A stretch of 64,000 bases of DNA, taken from NCBI RefSeq assembly GCF_024172165.1, contig NZ_JAMZEB010000002.1, positions 3,555,501 through 3,619,500 on the forward strand. The letters run 5' to 3'. This DNA is from Nonomuraea thailandensis. GTDB taxonomy: Bacteria > Actinomycetota > Actinomycetes > Streptosporangiales > Streptosporangiaceae. Position 1 is the first letter of the stretch; each line of letters starts with the position of its first letter. This document shows positions 52,522 through 60,587 of this stretch, one piece after another. The notes beneath the pieces were generated by a model. It ran no database searches, was not told the origin of the DNA, and saw only the letters and a program-made list of their open reading frames with translations. A program made the position numbers and the translations under genes.

Positions 52522-54150
52522 GTGATCGTCCATCGCCGGTTGCTGCAACTGGCCGGCAGCGTGAGCGGGCCCATCGTGGCCTGCGTGGGGCTGGGCCTGG
52601 CCGTCAGCGCCGCGTACGTCGCCCAGGCCGTCCTGCTCGCCGCGGCCCTGGCCGCCCTGGTGCGCGAGGACGCCATGACCGCGGTCCGCCTGCTGGCCTG
52701 GGCCCTGGCCGTGATCGCGCTACGCGCTGTGCTCCTGTGGGCCAGGCAGGCCGTGACCGTGTGGGCGGGCGGGCTGGTCAAGGCCAGGCTGCGCGACCGG
52801 CTGATCGTCCACCTGAGCCGGCTCGGGCCCGCTCACCTGACCGGCACGCGCACCGGGAACCTGCAGACCACCGTGGTCGAGGGCGTGGAAGGGCTCGACC
52901 CGTACTTCAGCCGCTACCTGCCGCAGGTCGTCGTCACCTTCTGGGTGCCGGTGGCGCTGGTCGGCTGGCTGTTCACGGTCAACGCGCCGGCGGCGGCGGT
53001 CCTGGCCGCCGCCGTGGCCGGGGTCCTGATCATTCCGCGGTTCTGGGACGCGACCCTGCTGCGGCGGGGGCGCGGGCGCTGGGCCGCGTTCGCCGCGCTC
53101 GCCTCCGACTACCTGGAGGCGACGCAGGGCATGGCGACGCTGCGCGCGTTCGGCGCCGCCGGCACGCTGGGCTCGCGGCTGGCCGGGCGAGCTCACGACC
53201 TCTACCTGACGACCATGCGCCAGCTCAGGATCTCGCTGGTGGAGACCGGGATCAGCACGTTCTTCGTCCAGGCGGGCAGCGCCGCGGCCGTCCTCGCCGC
53301 CACGACCGCGGGCAGCGCATGGGAGGTCTTCGCGGTCCTGCTGATCGCCGTGGAGTGCTTCCGCCCGGTGAAGGGCCTCTCCGACGCCTGGCACGCCGGA
53401 TATCTCGGGATCACGGCGGTCGACGGCATCGAGGCCCTGCTGGCGGCGTCCCCGGCCGTCGAGGACCGGGGGACGCGAAGCGACTTCCCTGACGCGCCTG
53501 CCATCACGTTCGAGCACGTCACCTTCGCCTACCCGGGCTCCCGGCGGCCCGCCGTCCGCGACGTCTCCTTCACCGTCGAGCCGGGCCGCACCGTCGCCCT
53601 GACCGGCCCGTCCGGTGCGGGCAAGAGCACACTCGCCGCCCTGCTGCAGCGTCACCACGACCCCGGCCAAGGGAGGATCACCATCGGCGGGATCGACGTG
53701 CGCGACCTCACGCTCGACGCCCTGCGCGGCGGCGTCGCCGTCGTGGCGCAGGACACCTACCTCTTCCACGGCACCGTCGCCGAGAACCTGCGCCTGGCCA
53801 GACCGGACGCTCCGGACGAGGACCTGGTCGCCGCCGCCCGGCTGGCCGCCGCCCACGACTTCATCACCGCGTTGCCCGGCGGCTACGACACGCCGCTGGG
53901 GGAGCGCGGGGCGACACTGTCGGGCGGGCAGCGCCAGCGCCTGGCCATCGCGCGGGCGCTGCTGGCCGACGCCCCCGTCCTGGTGCTGGACGAGGCCACC
54001 TCGCACGTGGACGCCCGCACCGAGCAGGCCCTGTCCGAGGCGCGGCGTGGCCGAACCTGCTTGATGATCGCCCACCGGCCCGGCACCATCAGCCAGGCCG
54101 ACCACGTGGTGACCCTGGAGAACGGCACCCTTCTGGAGACCGTGGCATGA
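52522..54150 (+). CDS. ABC transporter, fused permease-ATPase, first half of heterodimer
   Basis: 542 residues from GTG 52522 (AAGGA 7 nt upstream). Six-helix type IV ABC membrane domain (1-310), then ATPase with Walker A GPSGAGKSTL, signature LSGGQRQRL, Walker B VLVLDEATSHVD. CydD-like sequence, but metal-box control and the neighbouring metallophore importer suggest an IrtAB/YbtPQ-type role: uptake or release of siderophore at the inner membrane. The ATG of its partner overlaps its stop. Confidence 0.85.
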   Translation: MIVHRRLLQLAGSVSGPIVACVGLGLAVSAAYVAQAVLLAAALAALVREDAMTAVRLLAWALAVIALRAVLLWARQAVTVWAGGLVKARLRDRLIVHLSRLGPAHLTGTRTGNLQTTVVEGVEGLDPYFSRYLPQVVVTFWVPVALVGWLFTVNAPAAAVLAAAVAGVLIIPRFWDATLLRRGRGRWAAFAALASDYLEATQGMATLRAFGAAGTLGSRLAGRAHDLYLTTMRQLRISLVETGISTFFVQAGSAAAVLAATTAGSAWEVFAVLLIAVECFRPVKGLSDAWHAGYLGITAVDGIEALLAASPAVEDRGTRSDFPDAPAITFEHVTFAYPGSRRPAVRDVSFTVEPGRTVALTGPSGAGKSTLAALLQRHHDPGQGRITIGGIDVRDLTLDALRGGVAVVAQDTYLFHGTVAENLRLARPDAPDEDLVAAARLAAAHDFITALPGGYDTPLGERGATLSGGQRQRLAIARALLADAPVLVLDEATSHVDARTEQALSEARRGRTCLMIAHRPGTISQADHVVTLENGTLLETVA

Positions 54151-55835
54151 ACCCGTCCATCCGCTGGCTCGCGGGCGCCGTCGGCGCGCACCGCCGCGCC
54201 TTCGTCTCCACCCTTGTCTCCAACCTGCTCGGGCAACTGGCGGTACTCGGCGCGAGCGTGACCGGCGCCTGGCTCGTCGGCCGCGCGATCAGCAGGCAGA
54301 GCGCGCCACTCGACCTGGCCGGCGCCGTGCTCGGCGGGCTGGTCGCCGTCGCCACACTGGCAGCCTGGTGGGAGACCTACGTCGCGCACGACCTGGCGTA
54401 CCTGGTGCTGGCCAGGCTCAGAGGCCAGGTGTACGACGCGATCGCCAGGATCGCCCCGGCCCGCCTGCTCGGCCGCCGCAGCGGCGACCTGTCGGCGGCC
54501 GTGCTGTCGGACATCGAGACCCTGGAATGGCTGTTCGCGCACACCCTGGCGCAGCTCATCACGGCCGGCACGGTGCTGGTGGCCGGCAGCGTCGCCGCGG
54601 CGACGATCGATCCGCTGCTGCTGACGGTGTCGCTGCCGCTGGCCGCGTTCGTGGTGGCCGTGCCGCTGTGGTTCCGCAAGGCCTCGCGCAGGCAGGGCGA
54701 CGAGCTGAGGGCCGCCACCGCCGAGCTGACCTCCGACGTCATCGACACCGTCCAGGGCATGCCCGAGCTCACCGCCTTCCGCGCGCTGGAACGCCGCAGG
54801 GAACTGCTGGCCCGCAGGACCCGCCGGCTGGCCCGCGCCCAGGCGGCCGACGCGGCCCGCGGCGGCCTGGAGGCGGCCCTGACCGACCTGCTCCTCGCCG
54901 TCGCCGCGGCCGGGACGCTGCTCCTGGTCGCCACGGCGATCCGGAGCCCGGCCGACGCGCCGGTGGCCATGGTGCTGGCCGCCGGCGCGCTCGGCCCGGC
55001 GGCGCAGGTGGCGCTGCTGCTCAAGGAGTACGGCACGCTGCGCGCCGCGGCCGACCGCGTGCACACGCTGGTCACCGCGCCCGCCAACGTGCCCCCGCCG
55101 CGCGACCCCCTCCAGGTGGCCGAACGGCCGGACGTGGTCTTCGAGGACGTACGCTTCCGGTACACGCCTGACGGGCCCGACGTGCTGCGCGGCGTGTCCT
55201 TCCGCATCCCGTACGGCACGACGGTCGCCCTGGTCGGAGCCTCGGGGGCGGGCAAGTCCACCTGCGTGTCGCTCCTGCTGCGCTACTGGGACCCGGACGG
55301 CGGCCGCATCCTGGTCGGCGGCGTGCCGCTGCCGCGGATCGCCGGGCTGCACCGGCACGTCACGGTGGTGCCGCAGGACGTGCGCCTGTTCGCCGGCACG
55401 ATCGGGGACAACGTCCGGCTCGGCGCCCCCGGCGCCGACGCGGCGGCCGCCCTGCGCACCGCCCGCCTCACCGTCGATCCGGAGCTGCCGGTAGGCGAGC
55501 GAGGCGCCACCCTGTCCGGCGGCCAGCGCGCCAGGGTCGCCGTCGCCCGGGCGCTCGCCACGGGCGCACCCGTGCTCGTGCTGGACGAGGCGGTGGCCAG
55601 CCTCGACCCCGACAACGAGGCCCGCCTCACCGAGTCGCTCCGGCAAGCCGCAGCCGGACGGGCCACGCTCGTCATCGCCCACCGCCTGTCCACCATCCGC
55701 CAGGCGGACCACATCGTGCTGCTGGAAGAGGGACGCGTCGCCGCCGAGGGCTCCTACGACGAGCTCGGCGAGCGGTTGTCCCATCTGTTCACGCTGCACG
55801 CACCCGGTGTCGATGAGGGCATGGAGCCTCAGTAG
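54147..55835 (+). CDS. ABC transporter, fused permease-ATPase, second half of heterodimer
   Basis: 562 residues. Membrane domain 1-320, ATPase with Walker A GASGAGKSTC, signature LSGGQRARV, Walker B VLVLDEAVASLD, H-loop IAHRLST. Translationally coupled (ATGA) to the preceding half. Together they form one exporter-fold heterodimer, probably IrtAB-like from context. The 3' end overlaps the convergent trmO by 7 bp. Confidence 0.85.
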   Translation: MNPSIRWLAGAVGAHRRAFVSTLVSNLLGQLAVLGASVTGAWLVGRAISRQSAPLDLAGAVLGGLVAVATLAAWWETYVAHDLAYLVLARLRGQVYDAIARIAPARLLGRRSGDLSAAVLSDIETLEWLFAHTLAQLITAGTVLVAGSVAAATIDPLLLTVSLPLAAFVVAVPLWFRKASRRQGDELRAATAELTSDVIDTVQGMPELTAFRALERRRELLARRTRRLARAQAADAARGGLEAALTDLLLAVAAAGTLLLVATAIRSPADAPVAMVLAAGALGPAAQVALLLKEYGTLRAAADRVHTLVTAPANVPPPRDPLQVAERPDVVFEDVRFRYTPDGPDVLRGVSFRIPYGTTVALVGASGAGKSTCVSLLLRYWDPDGGRILVGGVPLPRIAGLHRHVTVVPQDVRLFAGTIGDNVRLGAPGADAAAALRTARLTVDPELPVGERGATLSGGQRARVAVARALATGAPVLVLDEAVASLDPDNEARLTESLRQAAAGRATLVIAHRLSTIRQADHIVLLEEGRVAAEGSYDELGERLSHLFTLHAPGVDEGMEPQ

Positions 55836-56299
55836 TAGCGGGCCATGAGTTCGCTCGCCCAGGCCGGCTGGGTGACCGGTCGGCGGGGGGCGAACTCGAT
55901 CAGGTACGGCTTGACGTCCAGGACCGGCGAGCCGGAAAGCGCGTCCAGGTCGGCGACATGCAGGTCCAGGCCGTCCACCGTGAGGAGCCGGCAGCGGGAG
56001 ACACCCAGGCGGTTGGGGCGGTACGGCCCGCGGTGGGCGAAGACCCCGACGGGTGCCGCGGCCGGGTTTCCCCGTGGCGGGCGAGGCCGGCTGTCCACCG
56101 TGGCCGGATCGACGCGGTCGAAGAGGAAGACGATCTCCAGGTGGGAGAAGTCCTCAAGGCCGAGCACCGCCGAGGTGGTGAAGGATTCGCCGTCAAGCCG
56201 GATCACGGCTCGCACGTCGTGCCAGTTGTCCTCGTACATCTCGCTGCGACCGCCTACGACCTGGCCGACGGGGTGCAGGGTCACGGTCCGCGCTGTCAT
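55829..56299 (-). CDS. trmO: TrmO-like tRNA methyltransferase (TsaA domain)
   Basis: 156 residues. TsaA/UPF0066 core: LHPVGQVVGGRSEMYEDNWH, LGLEDFSHLEIVFLFDRVD, RGPYRPNRLGVSRCRLLTVD and SGSPVLDVKPYLIEFAP. Family members methylate N6 of threonylcarbamoyladenosine at tRNA position 37 using SAM. Some short actinobacterial members lack the C-terminal tRNA domain and may have other substrates; this one is of the short type. Downstream of doxX by 28 bp. Confidence 0.8.
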   Translation of the reverse strand: MTARTVTLHPVGQVVGGRSEMYEDNWHDVRAVIRLDGESFTTSAVLGLEDFSHLEIVFLFDRVDPATVDSRPRPPRGNPAAAPVGVFAHRGPYRPNRLGVSRCRLLTVDGLDLHVADLDALSGSPVLDVKPYLIEFAPRRPVTQPAWASELMARYY

Positions 56300-56327
56300 G
56301 GTGATCTCCGGCGATGTGTCCAGGTGG

Positions 56328-56699
56328 TCAGAGGGCGTGGGGGCCGAAGCGGCCCCAGGCGATGACCGCGGCCAGGGTGAGCAGCACCACGTTGACGGCG
56401 ATGGCCGCAGGCTCCTTGCGGCGGGCGTGCGTGGCCACGGCGCCGAGCATGGTGATGGCCAGGCCGGTCGCGGCCAGCGGAGTGAGGATCGGGGCGATGC
56501 CGGTCACGGCGGGCAGGATCAGACCGAGGGCGCCGAGGAGCTCGGCCGCGCCGATCAGCCGGATCCGGGTGAGGGCGAAGTCCTCCACCCAGGGCGCCAT
56601 GGGGCTCAGCTTCTCCTTGGGCCGGGTGGCGTGCATGATCCCGGTCAGGCCGAAGACGGCGGCCAGGACGGCCTGCAGTACCCACAGGGACACGTTCAC
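56328..56699 (-). CDS. DoxX-like membrane protein
   Basis: 123 residues, four membrane helices. MHATRPKEKLSPMAPWVEDF, RLIGAAELLGALGLILPAVT and AITMLGAVATHARRKEP fit the DoxX-like family. Function poorly known; follows the ABC-2 permease gene by 31 bp. Confidence 0.85.
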   Translation of the reverse strand: MNVSLWVLQAVLAAVFGLTGIMHATRPKEKLSPMAPWVEDFALTRIRLIGAAELLGALGLILPAVTGIAPILTPLAATGLAITMLGAVATHARRKEPAAIAVNVVLLTLAAVIAWGRFGPHAL

Positions 56700-56730
56700 G
56701 TCAGTTGCTCTCCTTCTTCATGTTCTCGGC

Positions 56731-57528
56731 CTAGTAGCGGCCGAGGGTGCCGCGGTGGCGGGCGAGGTGTTCGAGCCGGTTGAACAGGACCACTCCGACC
56801 GCCGTGATGAGCAGCGGCTGGGCCAGCAGCCAGCCGAGACCCCAGCCGGTCGGCAGGGCGGCCAGGGAGTGCCCGCCGAGCAGGATGTCGCGCATCGCCT
56901 CGATGCCGGGCGCGATGGGGACGGTCAGGCGGCTGAGGAAGGCGATCGGGCCGGGCATGGCGGTCAGGGGGACCAGGGTTCCGCCGGCGATGGCGTAGAC
57001 GGCCACGGACAGCTGGGTGATGATCTCGATGCGTTTGAACACCAGGGTCAGGCCGCACAAGATGAGCGCGAGCCCGCAGGTGCCCAGGACGATGGAGGTC
57101 AGCGGCACGACGATCTGCGCGTCGACGGGCAGCGGCCCGCCCTGGAGGGCGATGGCGACGGCGCCGGTGACCAGGACGGCCAGAGCGGCGGGCAAGGCCG
57201 CGATCACGGCGGCGACCTGGCGGCCGAGGATGCTCGCGGCCGAGGGCAGCGGGGTCAGGCAGGTCTGCTCCAGCACGCCGGACTGGATGTCGCCCAGGTA
57301 GCTCCAGAACGCCCGGTTGACCTGCTCGTGGATGAAGGTCAGCGCCACCATGCCGAGCAGCACCGGCAGCAGCAGGTCCGCACGCAGCTGCCCGCGTCCC
57401 ATGAACAGCACGATGAGCAGGTAGAACAGCGGGAACGTGATCATCTCCATCAGGACCTCGCGCCAGCCGGCGAGCAGGTTGAGCAGGCCCTTGCGGACTT
57501 CGGCGGCGAATCCGCGGATGAAGGTCAT
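56731..57528 (-). CDS. ABC-2 family permease
   Basis: 265 residues, six membrane helices, ABC-2 type (FPLFYLLIVLFMGRGQLRAD, LEQTCLTPLPSAASILGRQV). Pairs with the upstream permease, overlapping it by 4 bp. Probable drug or lipid exporter component. Confidence 0.88.
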   Translation of the reverse strand: MTFIRGFAAEVRKGLLNLLAGWREVLMEMITFPLFYLLIVLFMGRGQLRADLLLPVLLGMVALTFIHEQVNRAFWSYLGDIQSGVLEQTCLTPLPSAASILGRQVAAVIAALPAALAVLVTGAVAIALQGGPLPVDAQIVVPLTSIVLGTCGLALILCGLTLVFKRIEIITQLSVAVYAIAGGTLVPLTAMPGPIAFLSRLTVPIAPGIEAMRDILLGGHSLAALPTGWGLGWLLAQPLLITAVGVVLFNRLEHLARHRGTLGRY

Positions 57529-58289
57529 GACGCCTCCAGGGCTCGTCGATGGTTACGGGCGAACAGCAGGCCGGCGACGGCGGTGAGGAGGAGGGTGTGG
57601 ATCAGCAGCCAGGGCAGCGCGCCGCCGGTCCAGACCTCGGCCAGGGTCCGGCCGCCGAACAGCGTCTGGTTCAGCGCCTCGATGCCCAGCGTCGTGGGCA
57701 GGAGTCTGGCCGCTGCGGCCAGCCAGTCCGGATACAGGTGCAGCGGCAGGAACGAGCCGTTGAGCAGCAGCACCAGCGAGGTGAACAGCGACTGCAAGGC
57801 GCCGATCATCGGCGAGACCAGGGCGAGGGCGGCCAGCAGGAAGGTGAAGGCCAGCGCGTTGACCGCCAGCAGCACGGCGGGCAGGAGCGCCGCCCAGCGC
57901 AGGGGGATGGCGATCTGGGCCACGACGATCGGGACGAGAGCGGCGACGGCGGTCACGGCCAGCCCGAACGCCGAGGCGGTGATCAGCCGGCCGAGCATCA
58001 GCAGCGACGGAGGCGCCGGGCTCATCTGGGCCTGGATGAAGGTGCCCGCGCGTTGCTCCTCGACGAGGTCGGCCACCATCACCAGGCCGGCGTACTGCAG
58101 GAACCAGTAACCGCCGATCGCGACCAGCGTGGGCGGCAGCAGGTCCTGGCGCAGCTCGCCCTGGCCCAGGACGAACTGCAGGCCGAGGTACATCATGGTG
58201 CTGATCAGCAGCGTGATCACGTGCCCGGCGGGATGGGCGAGCTGGACGCGCAGGCCCTTGCCGATCTCCGCGCGCAGGACCTCACGCAT
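57525..58289 (-). CDS. ABC-2 family permease
   Basis: 254 residues, six membrane helices. LVEEQRAGTFIQAQMSPAPP is the conserved cytoplasmic loop of ABC-2 permeases. Overlaps the ATPase gene by 8 bp and the second permease by 4 bp. Confidence 0.88.
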   Translation of the reverse strand: MREVLRAEIGKGLRVQLAHPAGHVITLLISTMMYLGLQFVLGQGELRQDLLPPTLVAIGGYWFLQYAGLVMVADLVEEQRAGTFIQAQMSPAPPSLLMLGRLITASAFGLAVTAVAALVPIVVAQIAIPLRWAALLPAVLLAVNALAFTFLLAALALVSPMIGALQSLFTSLVLLLNGSFLPLHLYPDWLAAAARLLPTTLGIEALNQTLFGGRTLAEVWTGGALPWLLIHTLLLTAVAGLLFARNHRRALEAS

Positions 58290-59196
58290 GGGACGGCTCG
58301 CTCACCAGGGCGAGGAACACGTCCTCCAGGTCGGGCTGGACCTGGGTCAGCGACTCCAGGACGGCTCCCTGCGCGCGCAGCCGCTCGACCACGTCGTACA
58401 CCTCGCGTGGATCGCCGACCCGCGCGCTGATCGTGGTGACGCCGTCGCGGGTGACGGCGTCGAAGCCGGGCGGCGCCGCGCCCTCCACACGGATCTCGTA
58501 CCGGTCGCGCTCGCGGAAACGGGCCAGCAGCTCACGCGTGGGCAGATCGGCCACGAGCCGCCCCTGCCGCATGACAGCCACGCGCCCGCACAGCTCCTGG
58601 GCCACGTCGAGCTGGTGGGTGGTGAGCAGGACGGTGGTGCCGAGCTCGCGGGCCTGCTCGGCGATCCAGCTCTTGACGGTACGGGTGGCCTCGACGTCCA
58701 GGCCGAGGGTCGGCTCGTCCAGCAGCACGATCGGCGGGTCGGCGATCAGGGCGACGGCGATCGCGACCTTCTGCTGCATGCCCCGGGAGAAGCCGCCGAC
58801 CTTGTCGTGGCGCCGCTCCCACAGGCCCAGATCGGTCAGCAGGTCCTCGGCGCGCTCAGCGACCCGGGCCTTGCGCAGCCCTTTGAGCCGGCCGAAATAC
58901 ATCAGGTTCTGCCACGCCGACAGGCTCCAGTAGACGTTGCGTGAGCCTTCCAGCACGGCGCCGAACTGTGCCATCGCCGCCGGACGTTGCCGGGCCACGT
59001 CGAAGCCGCCCAGCCGGACCCGGCCGGAGGTGGGGGTCAGCAGCCCGGCCAGCATCTTGATCGTGGTGGTCTTGCCCGCGCCGTTGGGGCCCAGGAAGCC
59101 GAGGACCGATCCGGCCGGGATGCTCAGAGACACCTCGTCGACCGCCCGGACCTGCGCCGCGCCGTACACCTTGGTCAACGCGTCGATCTCGATCAC
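58282..59196 (-). CDS. ABC transporter ATP-binding protein (DrrA-like)
   Basis: 304 residues. Walker A GPNGAGKTTTI, signature FSRGMQQKV, Walker B IVLLDEPTLGLD, H-loop LTTHQ, plus the C-terminal extension of DrrA-type exporters. First gene of a five-gene run ending in trmO. A hairpin lies between it and the monooxygenase-like gene, so it may have a separate promoter. Confidence 0.92.
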   Translation of the reverse strand: MIEIDALTKVYGAAQVRAVDEVSLSIPAGSVLGFLGPNGAGKTTTIKMLAGLLTPTSGRVRLGGFDVARQRPAAMAQFGAVLEGSRNVYWSLSAWQNLMYFGRLKGLRKARVAERAEDLLTDLGLWERRHDKVGGFSRGMQQKVAIAVALIADPPIVLLDEPTLGLDVEATRTVKSWIAEQARELGTTVLLTTHQLDVAQELCGRVAVMRQGRLVADLPTRELLARFRERDRYEIRVEGAAPPGFDAVTRDGVTTISARVGDPREVYDVVERLRAQGAVLESLTQVQPDLEDVFLALVSEPSHA

Positions 59197-59221
59197 GTCA
59201 TCTCCTCGTGTGGGGGGGAAG

Positions 59222-59246
59222 CCCCGGCCCTCTCGCGGGGCCGGGG
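59222..59246 (-). terminator. Hairpin after the monooxygenase-like gene
   Basis: CCCCGGCCC pairs with GGGCCGGGG around a 7-nt loop, 37 bp past the stop of the gene at 59283 and before the ABC ATPase start. Confidence 0.65.
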
Positions 59247-59260
59247 AGGTCGTCAGCGCT

Positions 59261-59290
59261 CATCAGTGCTCATCAGTGCTCATCAGTGCT
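59261..59290 (-). repeat. 10-bp tandem repeat at a gene's 3' end
   Basis: CATCAGTGCT is repeated three times, flanked by a degenerate copy. On the minus strand it carries the stop of the monooxygenase-like gene and repeats TGA. Because 10 is not a multiple of 3, repeat slippage would change the last residues. Confidence 0.9.
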
Positions 59291-59573
59291 CGTCCAGGAC
59301 GTCGATGTCGTCGACGGTGGCCTCGCGCGTCAGCGCGAAGGCCGCGGCGGCCGCGGCGTCGCCGGGCACCGCCTCGCGGGCGGCTCGCAGGTCGGCGGCC
59401 GAGTCCCAGCGCCAGACGCCGACCCAGGTGGAGTCGTCGATCCGGCCCAGGCGCGCCTCGGTCAGCCCGGGGAAGGCCGCCCTGGTCGCCGACACCAGAG
59501 CGGCGTGTCTTGCGCGCAGCTCCTCGGCGTCGGAGGGATCGGACCGGAAACGGGTGACGGTGATGACCGGCAT
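59283..59573 (-). CDS. Antibiotic-biosynthesis-monooxygenase-like (ABM) protein
   Basis: 96 residues, ferredoxin-like alpha-beta fold: MPVITVTRFRSDPSDAEELR, LGRIDDSTWVGVWRWDSAAD. Small ABM/DUF family members oxidise aromatic compounds or act as haem-degrading or stress proteins. Divergent from the TetR gene, with tandem operators between them, so likely TetR-repressed. Confidence 0.8.
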   Translation of the reverse strand: MPVITVTRFRSDPSDAEELRARHAALVSATRAAFPGLTEARLGRIDDSTWVGVWRWDSAADLRAAREAVPGDAAAAAAFALTREATVDDIDVLDEH

Positions 59574-59588
59574 TACTAGCCCTCATAT

Positions 59589-59631
59589 CTAGAGTTGGCT
59601 TCTAGTGAACGTATCTAGAGATAGACTCTAG
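59589..59631. promoter_or_regulatory. Tandem TetR operators
   Basis: CTAGAGTTGGCTTCTAG (59589-59605) and CTAGAGATAGACTCTAG (59615-59631) are 17-bp palindromes; the second is perfect. They lie 26 bp apart start-to-start and fill the divergent gap, the second ending 2 bp before the TetR ATG. Confidence 0.8.
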
Positions 59632-59633
59632 CA

Positions 59634-60587
59634 ATGAGCGGTGTCAAGCGGCCCGGCAAGCGGGCGCAGAAGGCGCATGAGACCCGCCGGCGCATCCTGT
59701 CGGCGGCACTGGAGCTGTTCGTGCGGGACGGGTACGGTGCGACGAACCTGCAGGACGTCGCCGGCAAGGCCGGGGTCGCGGTGCAGACGATCTACTTCGT
59801 CTTCGGCAGCAAGCGCGCCCTGCTGAAGGAACTGCTCGACGTGACGATCGCCGGCGATGACGAGCCGGTGGCCACCATGGACCGGCCCTGGTACGTCGAC
59901 GCGCTGGCCGCCTGCACCGCCCAGGACATGCTGCGCGCCTACGTCGCGGGGGCGACCTCGGTCCTGGAGCGGGTCGCGCCCATCGGCAGGGTGCTGGAGG
60001 GGGCGTGCGCGAGCGATCCCGAGGTCGCGGCGCTGTGGCCCCACGACGTCGATCCGCGGTACGTCGTCCAGGAGAGGGCCGCCAAGGCGCTGGCCGGCAA
60101 GCCCGGCGCGCGGGTGGAGGTTTCCGTGCCGGAGGCCGCCGACCTGCTCTACGGCCTGCTCAGCCCCGAGCTGTACCTGCTGTTCGTGCATGCGCGCCGC
60201 TGGCCGCGCGAGCGCTGGGAGCGATGGGCCCGTCGGACCCTGCGAGCACAGCTCTGTTCCGATGAGGACTCTGGCGCCCTCGAAGCGGTCTACGACGCCG
60301 GCGAACCCGGCCGTTCCGCGAGCCGGGCGTCCAGCGTCCGCACACCGTGCTCGTGCGAGATCCTGCGGAACAGCTCACGCGCCTCTTCCCAGACGGCCGA
60401 GGCCGCGCGATGGTCGCCGGCGGCGCGGTGCACGTCGCCGAGCGCGAGCAGCGTCCGCGCCAGGTACGGGATCGAGCCGCGCGTGCGCCACGCCCGGACC
60501 GAGCGTTCGAGGGTGGCGACGGCGGCGGGCAGGTCTCCTTCGGCCAGGTCCAGCCGCCCGAGCACGCTGAGCGAGTCGGCGAGATAG
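59634..60587 (+). CDS. TetR-family regulator with unusual C-terminal extension
   Basis: 317 residues, ATG 59634. Helix-turn-helix RRRILSAALELFVRDGYGAT, DVAGKAGVAVQTIYFVFGSK. The ligand domain ends about residue 210 (WERWARRTLRAQL), the normal TetR length. The frame then runs another 100 residues, with Ser/Arg-rich composition unlike a TetR domain, through the 3' end of the convergent SARP gene (298-bp overlap). A lost stop codon is likely. Probably represses itself, the ABM-like gene and the ABC operon. Confidence 0.85.
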   Translation: MSGVKRPGKRAQKAHETRRRILSAALELFVRDGYGATNLQDVAGKAGVAVQTIYFVFGSKRALLKELLDVTIAGDDEPVATMDRPWYVDALAACTAQDMLRAYVAGATSVLERVAPIGRVLEGACASDPEVAALWPHDVDPRYVVQERAAKALAGKPGARVEVSVPEAADLLYGLLSPELYLLFVHARRWPRERWERWARRTLRAQLCSDEDSGALEAVYDAGEPGRSASRASSVRTPCSCEILRNSSRASSQTAEAARWSPAARCTSPSASSVRARYGIEPRVRHARTERSRVATAAGRSPSARSSRPSTLSESAR

